Part shown: one piece after another, positions 45,628 through 54,003 of the stretch
Layout of the letters: each line of letters opens with the position of its first letter
Numbering within the stretch: position 1 is the stretch's first letter
Source: Nonomuraea montanisoli
GTDB lineage: Bacteria; Actinomycetota; Actinomycetes; Streptosporangiales; Streptosporangiaceae
Assembly (NCBI RefSeq): GCF_013363975.1
Contig: NZ_JABWGN010000021.1
Span: forward strand, 1-64,000
Direction of reading: 5' to 3'
Length of the DNA stretch: 64,000 nt
Program-made: the position numbers and the translations under genes
Notes under the pieces: generated by a model
What the model was told of the DNA's origin: nothing
Database searches by the model: none
Seen by the model: the letters and a program-made list of their open reading frames with translations, nothing else

Positions 45628-47904
45628 ATGGACGTGGACATCTGGGCCTGGGTCGGAGACACCCAGCAGCAGCTTTCCGAGGCGGGCAACGTTGGCCTCG
45701 CCATGGCGCTGGGAGACCTTCCCGCACAGGCCTATGAGGGCCGTTACCCGCAGCTCGACGTCATGGCCCCGGCCATCGCGCAGCAGGCGGAGACCTTGGA
45801 GCTGCCCTGGCTGGAGTTCTACGCCCGCTACTGGCATCTGATCGGCCGCGTCGGCGACCGCGCCCAGGGCGCGGTCGCGATCGGCGACGCGGAGCAGCTT
45901 CTCGCGTTCGCCCAGCGCGAAGACGTCCGCGACTGCCCGGCCGCCCCGGCGGCGGTCGAGGCGCTCGCGCTCGCCTGGGCCAACGCCGACGGCCCCGGCT
46001 ACGCGGCCCTGCGCCTGGAGAAGCTCGGCCCGGCCGTCGAGGCCGCCGACCCGGCCGGCCCGGTCTACACCGGCCTGGTCACGCAGTACGTCTCGGCCCT
46101 GACCGACGCCGGCCGGGTCGACGAGGCCGTCGCCTACGCCGAGTCCGCCGTCGAGCGGCTGGGCGCCGCCGGCCGCCAGGCGAGCTGGGAGCTGGGCGCC
46201 GAGAGCGCCCGCGCGCTGCTGGCCGCCGGCCGCGCCGAGGACGCGCTCAGCGCCCTCCAGGCCGCGGCCGACTTCCAGGCCGACGACCCGGTGGCCAAGC
46301 CGCAGCGCGACGGCGTGCGCCGCGCGCTCATCCTCGCCACGCTCGGCCGGGTGGCCGAGGCCGTCGACGCGCTGCCCGACCTCGACGTCGTCGGCGAGCA
46401 CCCGCGCTCCTGGGTCGAGTGGACCCGCGCGGTCAACCTGCTGGCCGGCTCGTCCCAGATCACCAACACCTGGCAGCTCGGCCGCGTGGTCCGCCAGTGG
46501 ATCGACTACTTCGGCATGATGGGCGGCTACCGCGCCCGCGTCGAGCTGGCCCTGGTCGCCGGCGACCTGGCCGTCGCCCGGCAGGGCGTGTGGCAGGCCC
46601 GGCTGCTGGCCGACCTCGCCGAGTCCGGCATGGGCGAGCTGCGCGACAGCACCGGCCTGGCCGAGCGCGTCGCGGCGCTGCGCGCCGCCGCCGACGCCAC
46701 CACCGAGCCGGCCGCGCCCGGCCCGGTCGCCGAGCGCGTCGCCTACTTCGACGCCGCCGACGGTCACAACGCCGACCCCGAGCGCTGGGCCGGCTGGCTG
46801 TCCCCGCTGTCCGGCCAGGACCTCGAGACCACCCGCCGGCACACCACCACGCTCGGCTACCTCGGCTACCCCGCCACGGGCGCCGACATCTACTGGAAGC
46901 TGCTCGTGGACGAGGGCGACGTCGCCTCCGCCGACGCCGACGACATCGCCTACCTGACCACCCTGCTCGTCGATGCCCGCCAGGACGAGCGGCTGGAGCA
47001 GATGGCCGCGCTCCTCCCGCACGACCAGCAGCAGCTCACGCTGGCCCGCCTGCACATGGCGCGCGAGCGCTGGCAGCAGGCGCTGGAGGCGGCCGAGCAC
47101 GCCGTCGCGGCCGGAGCCGGCATCGAGGCCCGCCGCATCGTCGGCGCCGCGGCGCAGCAGCTCGACGACAACGCCAAGGGCGCCCGGGCGCTGCTCGACA
47201 TCCTCGACGAGCTCACCGAGGAGGACACCTGGCGCATGATCGTCATGGCGACCTCCGCCGAGGACTGGGACACCGTGCGCAAGGGCGCGGCCAAGATCGG
47301 CATGCCGATCAAGTCGACGTCCGGGCCGATCGAGGAGGAGATGGGCCTCATCCGGGTCATCCTCCCGGCGCCCGACGGCGGCCAGCGCCAGGTGCTGTCC
47401 ATCCGCACCGGCCCCGCCACCGCCCGCCTCGCCCTCCCACAGCCGCGCGGCATGGACTACAACGCGGGCGACCTCGTCGTGTTCGACCCGCAGCTCCTGG
47501 AGCCGGTGCCGGAGGACCCGCAGGAGGCGCAGAACTTCGTGCCGCCGTTCGGCGCGGTGCGCATCCTGCGGCCCGGCGGCTACACCAGCTACTTCTTCGA
47601 CGGCGCCGCGCCGGCCGAGGACGACTGGGCCGACTTCACCGAGACCATGGCCGAGCGTGGCTGGCCGATGTGGGTCTACAGCGACGAGAACTACACGGTC
47701 ACCCACCCCACCAGCGGCGAGGCGCTGCCCGGCGTCTTCGGCTGGGTGGCGGTGCCCCCGGGCGTGTCGGCGGTCGAGGTCGACGCCCTGCTCGACGACG
47801 CCACCGAGCGCTGGTCGCACCCACTGGCCTGGCTCGACCTGGCGCGCGAGGTCGACGTCGAGGTCGAGCGGCACGAGCGCATCGTGAAGGAGTACGGCCT
47901 CTGA
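45628..47904 (+). CDS. Tetratricopeptide-repeat hypothetical protein
   Basis: Protein of 758 aa starting MDVDIWAWVGDTQQQL. Ala-rich helical hairpins, several TPR-like (ALEAAEHAVAAGAGIEARRIVG, VDEAVAYAESAVERLG), fill residues about 20-560. A distinct mixed alpha/beta domain (about 565-758) follows, with GGQRQVLSIRTGPATARLALP and ILRPGGYTSYFFDGAA and ending KEYGL. ATG 45628 is preferred because upstream codons overlap the preceding gene. No catalytic motif was recognised; a scaffolding role is plausible but unproven. Confidence 0.78.
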   Translation: MDVDIWAWVGDTQQQLSEAGNVGLAMALGDLPAQAYEGRYPQLDVMAPAIAQQAETLELPWLEFYARYWHLIGRVGDRAQGAVAIGDAEQLLAFAQREDVRDCPAAPAAVEALALAWANADGPGYAALRLEKLGPAVEAADPAGPVYTGLVTQYVSALTDAGRVDEAVAYAESAVERLGAAGRQASWELGAESARALLAAGRAEDALSALQAAADFQADDPVAKPQRDGVRRALILATLGRVAEAVDALPDLDVVGEHPRSWVEWTRAVNLLAGSSQITNTWQLGRVVRQWIDYFGMMGGYRARVELALVAGDLAVARQGVWQARLLADLAESGMGELRDSTGLAERVAALRAAADATTEPAAPGPVAERVAYFDAADGHNADPERWAGWLSPLSGQDLETTRRHTTTLGYLGYPATGADIYWKLLVDEGDVASADADDIAYLTTLLVDARQDERLEQMAALLPHDQQQLTLARLHMARERWQQALEAAEHAVAAGAGIEARRIVGAAAQQLDDNAKGARALLDILDELTEEDTWRMIVMATSAEDWDTVRKGAAKIGMPIKSTSGPIEEEMGLIRVILPAPDGGQRQVLSIRTGPATARLALPQPRGMDYNAGDLVVFDPQLLEPVPEDPQEAQNFVPPFGAVRILRPGGYTSYFFDGAAPAEDDWADFTETMAERGWPMWVYSDENYTVTHPTSGEALPGVFGWVAVPPGVSAVEVDALLDDATERWSHPLAWLDLAREVDVEVERHERIVKEYGL

Positions 47905-48351
47905 GCGAGGCCGCGGACGCCGTGCCCGGCGGAGTGATCCGCCGGGCGGCACCGGTGGGGCGCTGGTGATGTGTCCCGCCGGCGGGGCACGGTGATGGGG
48001 TCGGCCGGTTGAGCCGGTGGGGCACGGTGATGCGGCCCGCCAGGTGAGCCGGTGAGGCGCTGGGACGCACTGGTCCGCCGGGTGAGCCGGGTGAGGCGCT
48101 GGGACGCAGTGGTCCGCGGGCTGCCGGTGGGGGCGCTGTGGGGTGTCCCGCCGGTTGCGGTGGTGGGGCGCTGTCGGGGCGTTCCGCTGGTTGAGGTGGT
48201 GACGCTGGGGTTGATCCGCCCGGTGGCTCCGGTGGATCACCTGATAGCTTGCGCTGCGGATCGGAGAGGGCCCGGCCGCGCCCCGGGCCCGCTCCGGCGC
48301 CGTACGCCTCGCGCGGGCGTGCCTGCCCGCGCGACACACGTGGAGGGGACG
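47905..48351. other. Intergenic region with tandem repeats
   Basis: This 447-bp gap separates the TPR gene from the cupin gene. About half of it (47950-48213) is tandem repeats. The last 140 bp carry the cupin promoter and a GGAGGGG ribosome site. No gene was found. Confidence 0.6.
47950..48213. repeat. 35-39-bp tandem repeats
   Basis: Seven degenerate units, core GGGGCGCTG...TGGTCCGCCGGGTGAGCC(GGTG). Copies 4 and 5 differ by few bases, others by more, and lengths vary between 34 and 39, so the array does not encode a regular peptide. Strand and function undetermined. Confidence 0.75.
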
Positions 48352-48714
48352 ATGCAGGACATCGACAGGCTGGCCGCGGTCATCCGGGACGAGCGGCCCT
48401 GGGGCGGCTTCGAGCGGTTCACGCTCAACGAGCCGTCCACCGTGAAGATCATCGAGGTCCTCCCCGGGGAGCGGCTCAGCCTCCAGCGGCACGAGCACCG
48501 CGACGAGCTGTGGGTGGCGCTCGACCCGGGCTGCGTGTTCGAGGTCGACGGGCAGCGCGTCGAGCCCGAGGTGGGCGAGCGCATCCTGATCCGGCGCGGC
48601 CAGACCCACCGGCTGAGCTCCTCCGGCCCGGCCACCCGCATCCTGGAGATCGCGTTCGGCCACTTCGACGAGGAAGACATCGAGCGGCTCGAGGACGCCT
48701 ACGGACGTTCCTGA
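48352..48714 (+). CDS. Cupin protein, phosphomannose-isomerase type II C-terminal-like
   Basis: Protein of 120 aa. The double-stranded beta-helix motifs are RPWGGFERF, LSLQRHEHRDELWVAL (motif 1 with His ligands and Glu) and RILIRRGQTHRLSS (motif 2). This matches the C-terminal cupin of bifunctional mannose-6-phosphate isomerase/mannose-1-phosphate guanylyltransferase, here free-standing. The substrate may be a sugar phosphate. GGAGGGG 4-5 nt before the ATG. Confidence 0.88.
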   Translation: MQDIDRLAAVIRDERPWGGFERFTLNEPSTVKIIEVLPGERLSLQRHEHRDELWVALDPGCVFEVDGQRVEPEVGERILIRRGQTHRLSSSGPATRILEIAFGHFDEEDIERLEDAYGRS

Positions 48715-49060
48715 CGCCTAGCGACGGCCGACCTCGCGACGACTGGTCTCGCGAGGCCGGTCATGCGGCGGCGGGCCTCGCTGTGGCAGGTCCCCCGGCG
48801 GCCCTTGGTCGTCGCGGGATCCGGTGCCGGCTGCGTAATAAGAACCCGGAGGGCGCGGGATAAGCCGGCCATGTCTCGACGTCACAGGTGCCGGCGTCGC
48901 CGGTTGTGCCCTGGTCGGCGAACTCGCCGAACCCGGCCGGGTCGACGCCACCGTCGTCGAGCAGGGCCCGCTCCACGCCGCCGGAGGCTCCCGCTCCCAC
49001 GCCCACGGCCCGCATGCCCGCGGCCCGGACTTCCCGGCCCGGCCGTCCGTGACGGTGGCC

Positions 49061-49222
49061 GAGGTCGCCCGCACGGACGCCTGTCGCGTCGGGCCGGCCT
49101 TCCCGGTAGGGCTGCCCAAGGTCGCCCGCAAGGACCTCTGTCGTGGCGGGCTGGTGTTCCCGGTCAGGCCGCCCAAGGTGGTGGTCGAGGTCGCCTGCAC
49201 GGACGTCTGTCGCGGCGGGCTG
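49061..49222. repeat. Three 57-69-bp imperfect repeats in the pseudogene
   Basis: Three copies of a unit starting GAGGTCGCCCGCACGGACG (49061; then 49121 and 49184, diverged) encode VARTDACR / VARKDLCRGG / VACTDVCRGG. They sit where the intact family has unique sequence. Confidence 0.7.
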
Positions 49223-49691
49223 AGCCTCGGCCGGGTCAACAGCGGTGGGCGGCCCTGCTTCGACCGGGCCGGCCGGGTGGAGGTCGCCGCGCCCGAGCGC
49301 CGGACCGAGCTGCGGCACCGCATGCACGGCCGGGCCGGGACGCGAGGCGTCGAGGCCGAACTGGTCGCCACCGAGCAGCGCGCGGGGCTGTCCCTGCTGG
49401 TCGGCGGCTAGCGGTGCGGGCGGGTGCGGATGCTGCTCGACCCGAAGCGGTGTAGGCGCTTGTGGCCGCTGGTCGGCCGCGAACGGGGGCCTGATGGGCT
49501 CTACGCGTCCGGCGACAGGGTTGCGGCCGCGGCGGTGGCGGGTCGTGAGGTGCGGGCACGTGGCGCGGACGAGTGCGGAGCGTGGTTCCCGCCAGGCGGA
49601 GTCGTGGCGCTGCTTGTTCTGGCCCACCGATACGCGAGGCCGGGCGTGCCGGCCGTACCGGGACGGCCTGGGCGAGGGGCGGCGGCGCGGT

Positions 49692-49967
49692 GGCTCATCC
49701 TGCGCCGCGAGGGCCGGTCCACTGCGCGACGATGCCAGGACCGGCTCATCCTGCGATGCGAGGACGGGCTCGCCGCGCGACGACGCGAAGACTGGCTCAT
49801 CCGGCGTCGCCGGGATCGGCTCAGCGTACGACGGCGCCAGGACCGGCTCACCGCGTGACAGCGCCAGGACCGGTTCACCCTGCGTCGCGAGGACCGGCTC
49901 GTTTCGCGGAGCTTGGACTAACCCGGCCCACAGAGTCAGGACCGGCACATCCTGTGAGGTCAGGGGC
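49692..49967. repeat. 24/27-bp minisatellite, eleven units
   Basis: Eleven consecutive units, begin points 49692, 49716, 49743, 49767, 49794, 49818, 49845, 49872, 49896, 49920 and 49944, lengths 24 or 27 bases, core AGGACCGGCTCAnCCTGCG. All lengths are multiples of three. No constant repeat with unique spacers, so it is not a CRISPR array. Confidence 0.9.
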
Positions 49968-50315
49968 GTGGCCTGGGGGCGGCGTGGGGGACGGGCTCGG
50001 CAGGCGTGTCTGAGGCCGTGGCCGAGCTGCTCGTGGCGGACGACTCCCCAGCCGGCCCGCACGAGTGCGAGTTCGATCGCGTCGAAGAGGTCCGGCCCGC
50101 GCCGCTCTTCACCGAGGAGCGCGACCTGGGGAACCTCGCCGACGTGTACGACGTCCTCCACCTTCCCCAGGGTATGGACGCTCCCCGGCCACGGCCAGCC
50201 ACCTCCTGCCCCGCGCGCCGGTGCCGAGCGGGCGGCTTTACCCTGCCCGCCGCACGGCACCGCCTCGTACGCCGCGTACCTGGTGAAATGGCTCGTCAGC
50301 GCCATGGCGGGATAC

Positions 50316-50345
50316 TTGGGCAATTACGGGTAATTTCTCTACCTA
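50316..50345 (+). promoter_or_regulatory. Candidate promoter of the HNH-nuclease lipoprotein gene
   Basis: TTGGGC (50316-50321), 18 bases, TACCTA (50340-50345) in an AT-rich stretch 35 bp before the start codon. An overlapping TAGGCT (50344-50349) could be the -10 instead. Confidence 0.4.
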
Positions 50346-50380
50346 GGCTTTACATCTTTCTGAAGTCTGGGGGAGTGGAC

Positions 50381-51067
50381 GTGCGGGTTCGGGCTGGTCT
50401 GGCTGGATTAGCGGCAGCGGTGGTGGCGCTCGCCGGATGCGGGGGCCTGGAGGCCCGGACGGGGGCGGACACCGGCACCTCGTCCTCGTCGTCCAAGTCC
50501 GGCAAGATCGACGTCGGAGAGGCGAAGAAGAAGCTCGGCACGCTGGAGGTCAAGGGCCGGGCCCCGCGGACGGGCTTCGAGCGGGACAAGTTCGGGCCCG
50601 CGTGGGCCGATGTCGACCACAACGGGTGCGACACGCGCAACGACATCCTGAAGCGCGACCTGCACGACGAGAAGTTCAAGGCCGGCACGCACGACTGCAT
50701 CGTGCTCAGCGGCGTCCTGGACGACCCGTACAGCGGGAAGACCATCCAGTTCAAGCGGGGCCAGGACACCAGCACGGACGTGCAGATCGACCACCTGGTG
50801 CCGCTCTCCGACGCCTGGCAGAAGGGCGCCCAGCAGTGGACGGCCACCAAGCGCAAGGAGTTCGCGAACGACCCGCTCAACCTGCTCGCGGTCGACGGCC
50901 CGCTGAACGGCCAGAAGAGCGACTCCGACGCCGCCACCTGGCTGCCGCCGCGCAAGGCGTACCGGTGCGCCTACATCGCCCGGCAGATCGACGTGAAGGC
51001 GAAGTACGGCGTGTGGGTCACGAGCGGGGAGAAGGACGCCATGCAGGGCATCCTGTCCTCCTGCTGA
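50381..51067 (+). CDS. Secreted HNH endonuclease family lipoprotein
   Basis: Protein of 228 aa. A short signal peptide ends in the lipobox LAGC; a Ser/Lys linker follows. The nuclease part has FERDKFGPAWADVDHNGCDTRND, DCIVLSGVLDDPYSG, then VQIDHLVPLSDAWQKGA with the catalytic His of the Asp-His pair, FANDPLNLLAV and the DAATWLPPRKAYRCAY end. This is the secreted DUF1524/HNH type common in streptomycetes, presumed to degrade extracellular nucleic acid. Conserved Cys pairs may form disulphides. GTG 50381 has GGGGGAG 5 nt upstream; GTG 50375 lies within that site. Confidence 0.9.
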   Translation: MRVRAGLAGLAAAVVALAGCGGLEARTGADTGTSSSSSKSGKIDVGEAKKKLGTLEVKGRAPRTGFERDKFGPAWADVDHNGCDTRNDILKRDLHDEKFKAGTHDCIVLSGVLDDPYSGKTIQFKRGQDTSTDVQIDHLVPLSDAWQKGAQQWTATKRKEFANDPLNLLAVDGPLNGQKSDSDAATWLPPRKAYRCAYIARQIDVKAKYGVWVTSGEKDAMQGILSSC

Positions 51068-51090
51068 GCCCCGCTCCCGCCTGAGACGCC

Positions 51091-51124
51091 CGACGCCCTC
51101 CGGCCGGTCGGCCGGAGGGCGTCG
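51091..51124 (+). terminator. Strong hairpin after the HNH gene
   Basis: Sixteen-base perfect complementary arms separated by two bases (real loop about four), 23 bp after the stop codon. There is no T-run. It may serve both converging genes (50381 and 51190). Confidence 0.8.
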
Positions 51125-51189
51125 CGTCATGGGGCGGGGCCCCCGCCGGAGCCCCCGCGCTGGAGCCCCGCGCCGGAGCGGGAGCGTCC

Positions 51190-51591
51190 TCAGTTGCCGT
51201 CGTCGTCGTGGTCGTCGTCGCGGTCGTCACGGCCGTCGTTGTCGTCCCGGTGGTCGTCGTCGACCTTGCTGGACATGACCTTGCCGGTGGTCGCGTCGAT
51301 GTCCAGATCGCTCCGCGTGTCGCCCTTGACGACGTCGACGTCCCAGACGTCCTTGCCGTCGTCGTCCCGGTCGAGCGACAGGTGCGCGACCCAGCCGCCC
51401 GGCACCTCCTTCTCCGCGATCTTGAGCGCCTGCTCGGCGAGCACCTTGGGCGCGGAGGGGGCCGCGACGGACACGGCCCGGTCCCGGGCCCCGTCCTCGG
51501 AGGTGGCGGCCGCCGCCAGCGCGTAGCTCCCGCCCGCGATGGACAGGACGACACCGGTACCGACGATCATGAATCTCTTCGTGAGCTGCAT
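51190..51591 (-). CDS. PepSY-domain secreted protein
   Basis: Protein of 133 aa. A signal peptide (about 1-29) is followed by one PepSY-like unit, KVLAEQALKIAEKEVPGGWVAHLSLDRDDDGKDVWDVDVVKGDTRSDLDIDATTGKVM in the genome order (residues about 49-105), and a very acidic Asp/His/Arg tail that may bind metal. PepSY proteins are often regulated by neighbouring two-component systems; the kinase and regulator genes lie just upstream on the same strand. GAGGA precedes ATG 51591 closely. Direct-repeat sites sit just upstream. Confidence 0.85.
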   Translation of the reverse strand: MQLTKRFMIVGTGVVLSIAGGSYALAAAATSEDGARDRAVSVAAPSAPKVLAEQALKIAEKEVPGGWVAHLSLDRDDDGKDVWDVDVVKGDTRSDLDIDATTGKVMSSKVDDDHRDDNDGRDDRDDDHDDDGN

Positions 51592-51600
51592 GTCCTCAGG

Positions 51601-51633
51601 TAAGCGCGGTGAGCGGTAAGCCGGCGCTAAGCC
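51601..51633. promoter_or_regulatory. Direct repeats upstream of the PepSY gene, possible OmpR-type operator
   Basis: TAAGCC at 51617-51622 and 51628-51633 with 11-bp spacing, plus TAAGCG at 51601-51606. The 11-bp periodic direct repeats are typical binding sites of OmpR/PhoB-type regulators, and a similar pair lies upstream of the response regulator gene. Confidence 0.5.
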
Positions 51634-51683
51634 GTGGTTATGGTGTTTTTAGCGCCGTACGCGATTGGATCCCGGAGGAGCTG

Positions 51684-51929
51684 TCAGGCCGTCTCCTCGC
51701 CGGCGTCCGCCGGGACGCGCAGATCGGCCAGGTCCACGATCTCCTGGAGCTGGTCGAGCTGGAAGTAGCCCGCGCCGAGAGCGTGGCCGTGCCGGGTGAC
51801 CCGGTACCAGATCTCGCCGGGCCGGGCCGCGGGCTCGATCATGCGCGCGAACAGCCAGTGGACCGTGTCCACGCGCAGCTCGACCGGCTCTACGCGGAGC
51901 CCGTCCGGCCCGACCAGGTACGGCGTCAT
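51684..51929 (-). CDS. Small hypothetical protein
   Basis: Protein of 81 aa from ATG 51929 (MTPYLVGPDGLRVEP). Soluble, with VDTVHWLFARMIEP and a GEIWYRVTRHGHALGAGYFQLDQLQEIVDLADL segment. I do not recognise a family. Lies between the kinase gene and the PepSY gene on the same strand. The ribosome site is unclear; an in-frame ATG 51947 is an alternative. Confidence 0.6.
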   Translation of the reverse strand: MTPYLVGPDGLRVEPVELRVDTVHWLFARMIEPAARPGEIWYRVTRHGHALGAGYFQLDQLQEIVDLADLRVPADAGEETA

Positions 51930-51998
51930 CCCCCCGGTGTACCGCATCCGGACGGTGCACCGCATCTCCCCGGTGTGCCCGCGCGAGCACCCCGTGCC

Positions 51999-53237
51999 TC
52001 ACCCGGCGCCCAGGACCACCTCGACCACCGCGCCGCCGTCCGGGCCGCGCGAGACCCCGAGGGAGCCGCCCGACGACTCCGCCGTACGGCGGGCGATGTC
52101 GAGCCCGAGCCCCGTCGAGCCGCCCCCGCTGTCGCCCCGCCTGAGCAGCGCCGGCTCGAACCCCGGCCCCCGGTCGGCCACGACCAGCGCCGCCCCGTCG
52201 GGGCGCGGCCCGAGCCGCACGGACAGACCCGCGCCCTCGGGCGTGTGCGCGAAGACGTTGCCCAGCAGCGCGTCCACGCACGCCACGAGGTCCTGCGCGG
52301 TCACCGCCACCGGCAGGGCCGTCCCGGGCACGGACACCTCGACCTCGCGCCCCTGGTCCTCGGCCAGCACCGACCAGAACCGCACCCGCTCCCGCACCAC
52401 CGCGGCCGCGTCGCACGTCTCCCGCCCGGCCGAGCGGCGGCGCGCGCCGGTGATGACCGCGTTCACCGCCCGCTCCAGCGCGTCCACGCGCGCCCCCAGC
52501 CGGGCCGCCTCCTCGGGGTCGCGCAGCGACTCGGCGTCCAGCCGCAGCGCCGTCAGCGGTGTGCGCAGCCGGTGCGACAGGTCCGCCACCGACTCGCGCT
52601 CGGCCGTGAGCAGGTCGCCGATCCGCCCGGCCAGGTGGTTGAGCGCGAGCGCCACCGAACGCACCTCCGGCGGCCCGCCGGGCTCGGCCCGCGCCTCCAG
52701 GTCGCCGCCCGCCAGCCGGTGCGAGACCCTGGCCAGCCCGTCCACCGGCCGCGTCACCGCGAGCGCGAGCCGGTCGGCCAGCACGATGCCGAGCACCACC
52801 AGCGCCAGGCCGAGGCCCGCCAGCGCGCCCCACGCCTCGCGCACCCCGCGGGTCAGCTCGTCCTCGCTCACGAACACCCGGGTCACGACCGTGCCCTGCG
52901 GCGACTGGGCCGCGGCCAGCACCTCCCTGCCGCCCGGCGCCTCGGCCGTCACGCTGCGGCCCGTGGCCGCCAGCCGTACCGCGTCGGAGCGCGCGGCGGG
53001 TGCGCCCAGGGTGCGCCCGTCCGGCAGGAAGACCGTGACCGGCAGCTCCACGCGCTCCACCGCCAGCGGCAGGTCGTCGGTGCCGGCGGCGACGCCGACC
53101 GACGCGGCCGCGCCCGTGGCGCGGCTCATCGCGCCGTTCTCGGCCACGGCGCGGATGAGCAGCGCCATCGGCACCAGCAGCGCGATGAGCACCACCGACG
53201 TGGTGGCCGCCACCAGCAGCGCGAGCCAGCGCCTCAC
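51999..53237 (-). CDS. OmpR-partner sensor histidine kinase
   Basis: Protein of 412 aa. Two membrane helices (about 8-30 and 145-170) frame an outer sensor domain of ~110 residues; a HAMP follows (RLALAVTRPVDGLARVSHRLAGG), then HisKA with the phosphorylated His in DLSHRLRTPLTALRL and the HATPase domain with NVFAHTPEG, DRGPGFEP and GGGSTGLGLDIARRTAE. GTG 53237 overlaps the response-regulator stop as GTGA. Confidence 0.93.
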   Translation of the reverse strand: MRRWLALLVAATTSVVLIALLVPMALLIRAVAENGAMSRATGAAASVGVAAGTDDLPLAVERVELPVTVFLPDGRTLGAPAARSDAVRLAATGRSVTAEAPGGREVLAAAQSPQGTVVTRVFVSEDELTRGVREAWGALAGLGLALVVLGIVLADRLALAVTRPVDGLARVSHRLAGGDLEARAEPGGPPEVRSVALALNHLAGRIGDLLTAERESVADLSHRLRTPLTALRLDAESLRDPEEAARLGARVDALERAVNAVITGARRRSAGRETCDAAAVVRERVRFWSVLAEDQGREVEVSVPGTALPVAVTAQDLVACVDALLGNVFAHTPEGAGLSVRLGPRPDGAALVVADRGPGFEPALLRRGDSGGGSTGLGLDIARRTAESSGGSLGVSRGPDGGAVVEVVLGAG

Positions 53238-53911
53238 GACGGATCGACCAGCTTCACCCCGACCCCGCGCACCGTGTGCAGGTAGCGGGGCTCGGAGGCG
53301 GTCTCGCCGAGCTTCCTGCGCAGCCACGACAGGTGGACGTCCACGGTCTTGTCGGCGCCGCCGTACGGGAGCTGCCACACCTCCGTCAGGAGCTGCCGCT
53401 TGGTGACCACCTCGCCCGGCCGGGCGGCGAGGTGGTGCAGCACGTCGAACTCGCGCGGCGTCAGGTCGAGCGGCGCGCCGTCGAGCGTGGCCGCGCGTCC
53501 CCGCGGGTCCACGCTGAGACCGCCGACGCGCAGCGCGGCGGGCGCGGGCTCGCCGGCGCGCCGCAGCACGGCCCGGACGCGCGCGTCGAGCTGCGCCGCG
53601 CTGAACGGCTTGACCACGTAGTCGTCGGCGCCCGCGTCGAGCACCGGCACCATCTCGGCGTCGCCGTCGCGGGCGGTCGCCACGATCACCGGCACCCGGC
53701 TCACCGCGCGCAGCATGCGCAGCAGCTCCACGCCGTCGAGGTCGGGCAGCCCGAGGTCGAGGACCACCAGGTCGGGCCGGTCCTCGACGGCCAGCCGCAG
53801 TCCCTCGAACGCGGTGGGGGAGGAGGAGACGGCGTGGCCCAGGTCGCGCAGCCCGCGGCTGAGCGCGGTCCGGATCGCCCCGTCGTCCTCGATGAGCAGG
53901 ATGTCAGCCAT
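53234..53911 (-). CDS. OmpR/PhoB-type response regulator
   Basis: Protein of 225 aa. The receiver has acidic EDD near 8-10 and the phosphoacceptor Asp in VVLDLGLPD near 53, Lys in VVKPFSAAQL; the winged helix ends LLTEVWQLPYGGADKTVDVHLSWLRRKLGE and RGVGVKLVDPS. It is transcribed with the kinase. There is no Shine-Dalgarno before the ATG; TCTACG lies about 10 nt upstream. The direct repeats upstream may be its own operator. Confidence 0.95.
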   Translation of the reverse strand: MADILLIEDDGAIRTALSRGLRDLGHAVSSSPTAFEGLRLAVEDRPDLVVLDLGLPDLDGVELLRMLRAVSRVPVIVATARDGDAEMVPVLDAGADDYVVKPFSAAQLDARVRAVLRRAGEPAPAALRVGGLSVDPRGRAATLDGAPLDLTPREFDVLHHLAARPGEVVTKRQLLTEVWQLPYGGADKTVDVHLSWLRRKLGETASEPRYLHTVRGVGVKLVDPS

Positions 53912-53964
53912 ATGAGGAAACCGTAGACGGTGCGGGACGGTGAGCCGGCTCTCTTATCCTCGCG

Positions 53965-53981
53965 TTAGCGGCGGTTTAGCG
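53965..53981. promoter_or_regulatory. Direct repeat TTAGCG-N5-TTAGCG, possible response-regulator site
   Basis: Two perfect copies at 53965-53970 and 53976-53981, 11-bp period, in the 92-bp region between the regulator gene and a divergent secreted-protein gene. It resembles the repeats before the PepSY gene, so one regulator may control all three transcripts. Confidence 0.5.
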
Positions 53982-54003
53982 ACGGAGGGGGGAAGCTGGG
54001 GCG

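Larger units (their letters stand above)
48872..50240 (+). pseudogene. Degenerate FAD-dependent oxidoreductase (dimethylglycine-dehydrogenase type)
   Basis: One reading frame shows family remnants in the right order. At 48878: DVTGAGVAGCALVGELAE, a Rossmann GxGxxG, then EQGPLHAAGGSRSHAHG, matching the EQGPL.AAGGSTSHAPG of dimethylglycine/sarcosine dehydrogenases. At about 49250-49400: CFDRAGRVEVAAPERRTEL and GVEAEL; at 49427-49540: LLDPKRCRRLWPLVG and DGLYASGD. At 50006-50200: VAELLVADDSPAGPHECEF and ADVYDVLH..PQGMDAPRPR, matching the region before the GcvT-like C-terminus. In-frame stops occur at 49409-49411 and 49856-49858, about half the protein is missing, and repeats at 49061-49222 and 49692-49967 replace it. 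There is no credible start codon. All pieces share one frame. The assignment is from remembered family motifs. Confidence 0.6.

Noticed and set aside
49692..49967. Possible CRISPR array
   Set aside because: Units are contiguous and all similar; there are no constant repeats separated by unique spacers and no cas genes.
48761..50323. 520-codon open frame on the reverse strand with EPVLA-type repeats
   Set aside because: The opposite strand holds ordered remnants of a known enzyme family, and the reverse frame has no recognisable domain, start site or neighbour logic. Its openness follows from GC composition and repeats.
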